DNA of 64,000 nt, from contig NC_007951.1 in the NCBI RefSeq assembly GCF_000013645.1, positions 2,046,001-2,110,000 of the forward strand. The letters are read 5' to 3'. A model generated the notes under the pieces. It was not told the DNA's origin and made no database searches. It worked only from the letters and a program-made list of their open reading frames with translations. Within the stretch, counting starts at the first letter, position 1, and the number at the start of each line of letters is the position of its first letter. A program made the translations under genes and the position numbers. This DNA is from Paraburkholderia xenovorans LB400. GTDB lineage: Bacteria; Pseudomonadota; Gammaproteobacteria; Burkholderiales; Burkholderiaceae. Of the stretch, positions 54,898 to 64,000 are shown piece after piece.

Positions 54898-55818
54898 GTG
54901 CTATTTTCAACTTATCAACAAGAAGCGGAAAAGACGGATCAGACGGATCAGACGGATCAGACGGATCAGACGGATCAGACGGAAGCGCGGAATGCTGACA
55001 CGATGACCGGCATCATGGTTCCTTTGCTTGGCCTCGCCGGGGAGACAGGAACGCTGCTCACGGAATACAAGAAGTATCTAAGAGATGGAGCGGCATACAG
55101 AATCTTCAATGAAAAAATCGCAGAAGAGCTTGGAGACATCCTTTGGTATGTGTCGACCATTGCTACGAAGCAGGGGCTCGATCTCGAGTCGATCGCCCGG
55201 AGCAACCTTGCCAAGGTTTCTGATCGGTGGCATGAACACAGCAGTCCGCTATTTGGTCCCAAACTGTTCGACGATGGACGAGAAGAAAGCGAACAGTTTC
55301 CCCGACGCTTCGACGTGGTTGTGAATACGGTAGTTGATGACGACGGCAAGGAGCGCGTCCTGCTGACCTTGAATGGGGAGCCGCTGGGTGATCCGCTTCG
55401 GGATAATACGTACGAGGATGACGGATATCGACTGCATGACGTTTTCCATCTGTCGTACGTTGCGGTCCTAGGGTGGTCTCCGGTCATGCGCAAACTGTTT
55501 GGAAAGAAGCGAAAGACGGATCCGTTGCTTGACGAGAACGAGGACGGGGGGCGCGCCCAGGTCATTGATGAGGCGATTTCGGCGCTGGTGTTCGAGGAGG
55601 CCAGAAAAACTTCTTTCTTCGCAAATGTTCAGGCGCTGGATTATGAGTTGCTGCGCACGATTAAGGGATTGACGACAAGGCTCGAGGTTGGCCGGTGCTC
55701 GGGGAAACAATGGGAGGTCGCAATACTGAGTGGTTTCGAGGTCTGGCGTGCTTTGCGCAATCGACGGAGCGGTACCATCTGTTGCGACCTCATCGCCGGA
55801 ACGATCAAACTGATCTGA
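54898..55818 (+). CDS. MazG-like nucleotide pyrophosphohydrolase with tandem-repeat N-terminus
   Basis: A 306-residue protein from a GTG at 54898 behind a strong GAGGGGAGG site. The MazG-like domain (residues about 30-120) has GLAGETGTLLTEYKKYL and EELGDILWYVSTIATKQGLDL, with the acidic ExxE and ExxD metal ligands intact. It begins MLFSTYQQEAEKT, then five perfect TDQ repeats (13-27). A larger C-terminal domain (about 130-306, HDVFHLSYVAVLGWSPVMRK) is unknown. MazG-type enzymes hydrolyse dNTPs to dNMP and pyrophosphate. Last gene of the operon. Confidence 0.8.
   Translation: MLFSTYQQEAEKTDQTDQTDQTDQTDQTEARNADTMTGIMVPLLGLAGETGTLLTEYKKYLRDGAAYRIFNEKIAEELGDILWYVSTIATKQGLDLESIARSNLAKVSDRWHEHSSPLFGPKLFDDGREESEQFPRRFDVVVNTVVDDDGKERVLLTLNGEPLGDPLRDNTYEDDGYRLHDVFHLSYVAVLGWSPVMRKLFGKKRKTDPLLDENEDGGRAQVIDEAISALVFEEARKTSFFANVQALDYELLRTIKGLTTRLEVGRCSGKQWEVAILSGFEVWRALRNRRSGTICCDLIAGTIKLI
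54934..54983 (+). repeat. 9-bp tandem repeat, 5.5 copies, in the MazG-like gene
   Basis: The unit ACGGATCAG is repeated five times without change plus half a copy, encoding (Thr-Asp-Gln)5. A 9-bp unit keeps the frame, so copy-number change would vary linker length, not switch the gene off. Confidence 0.95.
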
Positions 55819-56007
55819 CAGGTATGGTGGCATCGCAAGCGATGTCTAGCGATTGCTGCCATTATGGGGATGGCCCCGCGAATCTTCGCTTTATGGAATC
55901 CTGTGATAGACCCACCGTCAGTGGGAACGCTGGACCTGGGGAAACCACAAGGCTCATTCGGAGCAACTCAACTTGGAATGTGCCTTGGTAGTACCGAATG
56001 CTTCTCG

Positions 56008-56259
56008 CTACCTTCGACGACCGACAGTGGCGTCGAGGCATTGAAGAAGAAGATCATAAGGGCCCCGTCTGATCCGGTCGAAGCCCTTTACGACCCCGTG
56101 GATCCAAGTTTGCCCCGGGTTGCCGAACTTGGACAACCTGATCGAGTAGTTTCCCTTTTCTTCGTCGCCAGTTCCGTCGTTTGCAATTTCGATCGTGCCT
56201 AGGTGGCGACGTCGCGACACGTCGCCACCGGGCAGAAGTTCAATCGTGACGCGGATCAT
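56008..56259 (-). CDS. small conserved hypothetical protein of mobile regions
   Basis: An 83-residue protein (MIRVTIELLPGGDVSRRRHL): GTIEIANDGTG, YSIRLSKFG and RRGPYDLLLQCLDATVG are conserved in small proteins often found beside integrated elements. It is oriented against its neighbours. Function unknown. Confidence 0.65.
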   Translation of the reverse strand: MIRVTIELLPGGDVSRRRHLGTIEIANDGTGDEEKGNYSIRLSKFGNPGQTWIHGVVKGFDRIRRGPYDLLLQCLDATVGRRR

Positions 56260-56513
56260 TTTGTGTGCCGTTCAGTTGTATCATCGCGAGAGTCTAGCGA
56301 AGTAAGACAGGAATGTCATCTGCCGGCAGCTGTAGACCGAGGTGGATTTATTGATCATCTGATGTTGTCTGCGGAGCGCTGATAAGTGCAGACTGAGCTT
56401 TTCGATTTCGTGACAACCTGAGCTTCATGAAAGCTGCGCAGACAAAGGGCCTCATCAGCGTGCGCCCGATCTCCGATGTGGAAAAGAAGATCTAAGGAAT
56501 AAACAGGCTGCCC

Positions 56514-58355
56514 ATGCGATTGAGTCGGATCGTTATCAAGAACTTCAGAAACTTCAAGCACTTCGATGTCCGGTTGGGTGAGCATGCCGTTGTTCTCGGC
56601 GAGAACAAGGTCGGCAAGACCAATCTCCTGTTCGCGCTGCGACTGATCCTTGATCCCGCGCTTCCCGATTCATCGCGCAGACTGCGTATTGATGACTTCT
56701 GGGATGGACTGGCGCGCCCGCTGAAGGCGGAGGACGTCATCGAGGTGTCCGTCGAATTTCGGGACTTCGAAAACAACGAGAATCTGCTTGCAGTATTGGC
56801 GGACCATTTGGTGCGGCCAGATCCGATGGTGGCGCGCGTCACGTATCGCTATCAGCCGGTGCAGGGGCTCGAAGGAGCGCCGCGGAGCGAGGCGGACTAT
56901 GAGTTCATTCTCTTCGGTGGAGGTCGGATCGAAAACGCGATCGGTTATGAACTGAGGCGATGGATGCCGATGGATTTGTTCCCGGCCCTACGCGACGCCG
57001 AGTCGGACCTCGCGCGCTGGTCGAGATCACCACTTCGACCGCTGTTGGACCGTGCAGCAAAGACGGTAGATGCGAAAGCGCTCAGCGCGATCGCTGGCGA
57101 GGTCCATGCAACAACCTCGAAGATTGCGGCGCTCCCTGAGCTGTCCGATGTGGTGAGTCAAGTCAACGATCAGCTCACTGTCATGGTTGGGGATAAGCAC
57201 GCAGTTAAAACAGCCTTGGGGTTCGCACCGACCGAACCGGAGCGCTTGCTGCGCGCATTACAAATGATGATCGATAGCGGAAAGCGCGGCGTGGCCGAGG
57301 CCAGCCTCGGTTCCGCCAATGTGCTTTATCTTGCCCTGAAGCATCTTGAGCACCAGTACTTGGTAGATGAAGGGGAACGTCAACACACCTTCTTAGCCAT
57401 AGAAGAGCCTGAGGCTCATCTGCATCCGCACCTCCAACGGCTCATTTACCGAAACTACCTGCAGACGCGCGACGAGGTTCAGGCCGATACAGAGCCACGC
57501 AGCATTCTTCTCACAACGCACTCACCCAACGTAGCAAGTGTGGCGCCGCTCGCCAACGTGGTTGTCCTACGCCATGTTGTCGATGCAGGACATACCGTTG
57601 GGCGTTCTCTCAAGGGAGTCAAGCTCAATACCAGCGATCGCGAGGATCTGGAGCGCTACATTGACGTCACGCGCGGCGAGCTTTTTTTCTCGAAGGGTGT
57701 CATCCTGGTTGAGGGCGATGCGGAGAAGTTCCTATTGCCCACGCTGGCCAAGCTGAATGACAAGGCTTTGGATTTCGATGCTATGGGTATCTCCGTCTGT
57801 TCCATTGCTGGAACCAACTTTGCGCCCTATGTTCAATTGTTGGGCCAGAAAGGACTTGATATTCCGTTTGTGGTGCTGACGGATTTCGATCCCAAGAATC
57901 AAGCGGTGAGCCAGGAGGACGCAGACCCTGACGACAATGGTGTGGGAAACAGCTATGGCAAAAATCGTGTCGTTAATCAGATCATGCGTCATCTTCTGGA
58001 CGAGGAAGTCTGGGACAAGAGCAGCTATGGAGAGGTTCTCGAGCTCGCGCCGAAGCATGGCATCTTCCTGAACGAGTTCACGTTCGAGATTGATCTCTTT
58101 AAGGCGGGGGCTGAGGATTATTTTCATACAGCGATCGGTTCGCTAACCACCAACAAGAAAATGCATGCGCGCTTTAAGGGCATGTCCGCAGACCCCGACT
58201 CGCTCGATCCCTCGCAGTTCCTCAAGGACATCGATTCCATCGGTAAAGGAAGAGTGGCACAGCGCCTTGCAGCGGTCCTCGTGGAGGAGAGCGTCGATGT
58301 ATGCCCAACGTACATAAAGAAGGCTCTGAAGTATTTGAAAGCCAAACTGGCATGA
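56514..58355 (+). CDS. class 2 OLD-family ATPase-TOPRIM nuclease (GajA-like)
   Basis: A 613-residue protein. The ABC-type ATPase has Walker A GENKVGKT (29-36), signature-region ASLGSANVLYLAL and Walker B FLAIEEPEAHLHP (293-304) with the H-loop TTHSP. The TOPRIM domain has VEGDAEKFLLP (399-409) and LTDFDP (455-460), all acidic residues present. A UvrD-like helicase follows with 4-base overlap; OLD class 2 plus UvrD is the Gabija arrangement, a nucleotide-sensing DNA-nicking anti-phage system. The OLD gene is intact but its helicase partner is broken. Confidence 0.88.
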   Translation: MRLSRIVIKNFRNFKHFDVRLGEHAVVLGENKVGKTNLLFALRLILDPALPDSSRRLRIDDFWDGLARPLKAEDVIEVSVEFRDFENNENLLAVLADHLVRPDPMVARVTYRYQPVQGLEGAPRSEADYEFILFGGGRIENAIGYELRRWMPMDLFPALRDAESDLARWSRSPLRPLLDRAAKTVDAKALSAIAGEVHATTSKIAALPELSDVVSQVNDQLTVMVGDKHAVKTALGFAPTEPERLLRALQMMIDSGKRGVAEASLGSANVLYLALKHLEHQYLVDEGERQHTFLAIEEPEAHLHPHLQRLIYRNYLQTRDEVQADTEPRSILLTTHSPNVASVAPLANVVVLRHVVDAGHTVGRSLKGVKLNTSDREDLERYIDVTRGELFFSKGVILVEGDAEKFLLPTLAKLNDKALDFDAMGISVCSIAGTNFAPYVQLLGQKGLDIPFVVLTDFDPKNQAVSQEDADPDDNGVGNSYGKNRVVNQIMRHLLDEEVWDKSSYGEVLELAPKHGIFLNEFTFEIDLFKAGAEDYFHTAIGSLTTNKKMHARFKGMSADPDSLDPSQFLKDIDSIGKGRVAQRLAAVLVEESVDVCPTYIKKALKYLKAKLA

Positions 58356-59903
58356 GTACCTCGACACCTCTCTATCTCAAAGCTGCGGAAGATTTGCGCG
58401 AGAATGAAGATCAATGGTGCGCCTACCAGGCGACGGGGAACTGTGTCATTTTGGCAGGCCCTGGCAGTGGTAAGACGAAGACGATCACCATTAAGATCGC
58501 CCGACTTCTTGCTGAGGACGTCCGCAGACCGCGCCGCGTCGCGTGCATCACCTACAGCAATGCTTGCGTCGGTGAACTGCGATCACGGCTTACGAGACTC
58601 GGCGTGGGCGACAGCGATCGTCTCGTGCTTTCCACTGTTCACTCTTTTTGCCTGACGGAGTTGGTGTTCCCTTATGCCAAGATGGCGGGGCTCCAAATGC
58701 CGGATCCACTGGTTGTGGCTTCACCAGCACAGGCAAGAGCGCTTTTCAGCGATGCCTATCGTGCGCAGTTGGGCGGGAACGCACCGGCGTGGTTCCGCAT
58801 GGCCTGCGACAGGCTACGGCGCACGATTCTGGACCGAGGAAGTGACGAATGGCGAGCGGGGTCGGCCCGGGAAACGATGGTAGTCGAGGCCTACGAAAAT
58901 TTGCTTCTACAAAACGGCCTGATCGACTTCGACGGATTGGTCCTCGCCGGCCTGCAGCTTGTTGAGAAGAACGAGTGGGTCCGGCATGCTATTCGGGCCA
59001 AGTATCCCGTGGTCGTGATCGACGAATATCAGGATCTCGGCGTGCCCCTGCACCGCATCGTGTTGGCGCTCCTTCAAGCGGGAGTTCGGATCATCGCTGT
59101 GGGTGATCCTGACCAGTCCATTTACGGGTTCACCGGTGCAAAGCCAGACCTGTTGACAGCGTTGGCTGGTCTCCAGCAGATGGAGTCCGTTACGCTCAAG
59201 TTGAATTACCGGTGCGCCGATAGAATCATCGCTGCCTCCAGGGCGCTCTTGCCCGAGCCAGCGGAGTTCCGTTCCCATGATGGCCGGTCCGGCGAAATCC
59301 ATATTCACCGTTTGGAGTGCAGCATTCGCGAGCAGGCGGACTATGCGCTCGGTACGCTGGTGCCAGCGTTGCTCGAGGCGAATCCGTCGTGGGCGCCGGG
59401 AGATATAGCGGTGTTATACCGCACGCTTAATGAGGGCGCGCCGATTGCGGAGGCGGCAGATGCTCTTGGTCTGCAATACTTCCGTCTTGACAACGGCTCA
59501 CCCATCAAGCGCACACGCGTGACCGAGTGGCTCACGGATGCGGCACGATGGTGTTCCGGGGGATGGCAGACCGGGGAAATCTCGCTCTCCCAACTCCTCA
59601 AAGCATGGCGACGGATGTACCGCTCGGTCACGCACGAGTCCGAGTTGCTGGCTACACGGAAGCGCTTGATTTCGGCACTGTTCTCGCTTCGGGATAGTGC
59701 GCTCCCTTTACGCCGATGGCTCTTGGCATTGCGTCGCGACGTGCTGGATGAATTACTTGAACAAGAGCCTGGACTTGCCGATGAGAAAGACAACCTTGAA
59801 GAACTGACAGCGGCCGCGGGGGCAGGCGGCCCCCTGCGGGCATTCACGGTGGAGATCTTCGGGAATCAGGGTAAGATGCCGCGCGTCAAACAAGATGAGA
59901 GCA
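58352..59903 (+). pseudogene. UvrD/GajB-like helicase, 5' part, cut by IS21-type element
   Basis: The start overlaps the nuclease stop (ATGA). Helicase motifs I (ILAGPGSGKTKT), II (VVIDEYQDLG), III (GDPDQSIYGFTGA) and IV region (LKLNYRCA) are intact. The reading frame enters the IS21-type element at 59904 and stops at 59956 after 16 foreign residues. The C-terminal motifs V and VI lie beyond the element (62756-63004). The truncated protein lacks the motifs needed for translocation. Confidence 0.9.
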
Positions 59904-60059
59904 GCGCGTCAATCTGGATGAGAGTACTGGCGTTGCGGCAGCGGTGGAGGGCGTAGCCCGGAACCGCTGCCGCAACGCCGCGCCGAGGAGTCCGCCCCGC
60001 TGCCGGGGTGCCTTGTCGGTGGTCGCGGTAAATCGGGTATGAACAGCTCTTCCATGTAG

Positions 60060-62437
<2,378 letters not shown>

Positions 62438-62444
62438 CCCGCTG

Positions 62445-62755
62445 TCTCATCCTGATTGACGCGCGGCTCGCAGGTAAAGCTAGCCGGCGTCAATCAACCC
62501 ATCACCTTCCACGCCACCCCATTCTCATCCTGATTGTCGCGCAGCCAGAATACCTGCGGCGTCACACATTACACAGCAATCCTCAACGACGGAAGGCTTC
62601 AGCTTGATTGTCGCGCGACACCCGCTCGCCCGCGTCAATCAACACCGCGCGTCAATCAACAAACGCTTGCCAGCGTCAATCAACATCGGCATCATCATTC
62701 CTGCCGCGACATTCTCAACTTGATTGTCGCGCGTCTCTCATCCAGATTGTCGCGC
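62445..62755. repeat. array of terminal-type repeats at the right end of the IS21 element
   Basis: Three direct copies of a 20-bp motif TCTCATCCWGATTGWCGCGC (62445-62464, 62523-62542, 62736-62755), plus further GATTGTCGCGC units near 62611 and 62722 and inverted GCGTCAATCAAC units near 62486, 62633, 62647 and 62671. Probably multiple transposase-binding sites, as IS21-family ends carry several repeats. Confidence 0.8.
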
Positions 62756-63004
62756 CACAGTAAGAGCCCCGACCAGATAAATCTGATGACGCTGCATAGC
62801 TCGAAAGGATTGGAGTTCCAAGCTGTCATCATGGTAGGGCTGGAGAACGGAGTGTTCCCCAGTGGCTTCGACAGGACCGACGAGCAGCTGGAAGAGGCGG
62901 CTCGTCTGTTCTATGTAGGCGTGACGCGCGCCAAGACACAGATTCACCTGACCTATGATTCAGATGAGTCGCCGTTGATTACGTCCATAAGGGAGGCGGC
63001 CTAG
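62756..63004 (+). pseudogene. UvrD/GajB-like helicase, 3' part
   Basis: The frame HSKSPDQINLMTLHSSKGLE carries motif V (TLHSSKGLEFQAVIM), followed by motif VI (ARLFYVGVTRAKTQIHL), and ends at 63004. It is the missing C-terminus of the helicase at 58352. A frame open through the IS repeats (from 62534) is not the native start. Confidence 0.9.
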
Positions 63005-63249
63005 TTGAATCGACTTTCAAAGTCCGACCGGTGATCGGCCCAGCCACGACCATATGTGGCTACAGTAAGCGATCAAAGAGAGGCGGGGCAGTGTTGGACT
63101 ACTTCAACGGCAGAGAATGGCTGACCTTGCTGTGCCGATGCGGCGACTTCAATTAATAGCGAAGCGCCGAATCAGCCTTCCACAAACCTCGCTGGGATTT
63201 CGTTGAAAATTGCCGGACGTATCCGAAGAGACAAACTGAGATTTCAAGT

Positions 63250-63990
63250 ATGCCAAGACCTGAGATTGACCTTCGGCGAGACGATTTTCTCCTCGGGGAT
63301 TTCCGAAATCTGGATAGGCTAGCAAAGGTCGAACATCCGGGTAGAGATGAAGTCAGACTCCATGCTGCGACAATACGGAGGCTCCTGCTGGACGGAGAGT
63401 TAGGAGCTGCTGCCGGTCGGCGAGGGTTGCCGCTCAAATTTGCGGTTCCCGATTCCCAGCCGCTTGTTCGGTCAGCGCGTGAGGGGCATGTTGGTCAGTT
63501 TTGCTTGATGGGAATGTCTGGGTATGGAAATCTTACGGCGTATATGTCACCAGGTCCTGGCGGCTACGACTCCATTGCCGAGGAGTTCGATCCGAACAAC
63601 GTTGTCCGTCTCAATTTGGCGAAATTCCTCGGCCAACAGGTGGCATTCTGTACCGGTGTGTTTCTTACGCGGCATGACGTGATCGCTTATGTAGCAAACA
63701 AGGTTGCCGGTGTTCACTACGACACCTCTACGACGGGGCGTCTTGACGAAGCCAAGATGCGTGCCCTCGGTGAGTTGATGGACCGCTTTCACATTCGCGC
63801 GGAAGGGGGATCGCTACTCTTGTACTCAGGTCCGCGCACTGCCAAAACCGAACCGACAGGCTTCAGATACGAGCCTGACTCTATCGGCGGAGTGTTCTTG
63901 GAGCTTCTCGCGTGTGTCACGTACATTTTGGAGAGTGAATGCGTCCTCGTGCTCAGACGGAGCATCGAGCGAGACCTCTTGCGACACTGA
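63250..63990 (+). CDS. unknown protein in defence island
   Basis: A 246-residue soluble protein (MPRPEIDLRRDDFLLGDFRN). The N-terminal third (DEVRLHAATIRRLLLDGELG) is helical; the middle (GGYDSIAEEFDPNNVVRLNL) and KFLGQQVAFCTGVFLTR are mixed; no motif or membrane segment is recognised. No strong ribosome-binding site is seen before the ATG. Placement after a Gabija-like pair suggests a defence-island accessory, but nothing in the sequence proves it. Confidence 0.6.
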   Translation: MPRPEIDLRRDDFLLGDFRNLDRLAKVEHPGRDEVRLHAATIRRLLLDGELGAAAGRRGLPLKFAVPDSQPLVRSAREGHVGQFCLMGMSGYGNLTAYMSPGPGGYDSIAEEFDPNNVVRLNLAKFLGQQVAFCTGVFLTRHDVIAYVANKVAGVHYDTSTTGRLDEAKMRALGELMDRFHIRAEGGSLLLYSGPRTAKTEPTGFRYEPDSIGGVFLELLACVTYILESECVLVLRRSIERDLLRH

Positions 63991-64000
63991 CATGCTGATT

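Noticed and set aside
62445..62755. Possible CRISPR-like array
   Set aside because: Repeat units are short, in both orientations and irregularly spaced, and match the IS21 terminal motif; no cas genes are present.

Overview
The window looks like high-GC chromosome or chromid DNA of a Burkholderia sensu lato species (Paraburkholderia or Caballeronia is most likely). Indicators are the gentisate-pathway operon, a 7Fe ferredoxin FdxA, CspA, a DUF3460-like small protein, an H-NS-type protein, IS66 and IS21 elements, and a one-chain SIR2-Argonaute protein of the kind known from Paraburkholderia. Genus assignment is inference from gene content; no marker gene is present.

Layout. (1) 1-5975: a gentisate catabolic cluster on the minus strand (aromatic-acid MFS transporter, M24-fold hydrolase, gentisate 1,2-dioxygenase, fumarylpyruvate hydrolase, zeta-class GST isomerase running off the left edge) with a divergent MarR regulator. 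(2) 6-11.5 kb: a decayed SDR gene, a frameshifted single-domain response regulator and an intact PAS-PAS-HK-REC-REC hybrid kinase. (3) 11.3-39 kb: a stress-response accessory region. It holds three copies of a three-gene small-heat-shock (Hsp20) cluster, groES-groEL, PsiE, CsbD-like, CspA, FdxA, tRNA-Lys and many small proteins. Four matching heat-shock (sigma-32-type) promoters, each with a 14-bp spacer, precede the three Hsp20 clusters and groESL; a fifth stands alone at 32452. Many genes here are broken by single-base indels, and an IS66 copy with a perfect 8-bp target duplication splits a glycine-zipper gene. (4) 39.4-47.7 kb: a plasmid/ICE-like backbone fragment with an RP4-like nic site, traK/traL/traM-like genes, a large ParB-domain protein, a DUF932 protein and a large palindrome; no relaxase is in the window. 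(5) 46-64 kb: a defence island with a SIR2-APAZ-PIWI protein, a compact six-gene operon, a class 2 OLD nuclease plus UvrD helicase (Gabija-like) whose helicase gene is cut by an IS21-family element, and unknown genes at both sides.

The best candidate for an undescribed system is the operon 51539-55818: acyl-carrier-like protein, XRE regulator, ImmA/IrrE metalloprotease, thymidylate-synthase-like enzyme, a helical protein resembling the thymine-hypermodification (aGPT-PPlase/HMUDK helical) family, and a MazG-like protein. The genes overlap or nearly abut, and a perfect 15-bp palindrome lies just upstream. This reads as a regulated nucleotide- or DNA-base-modification module in a defence setting; its biochemical role is inferred, not shown.
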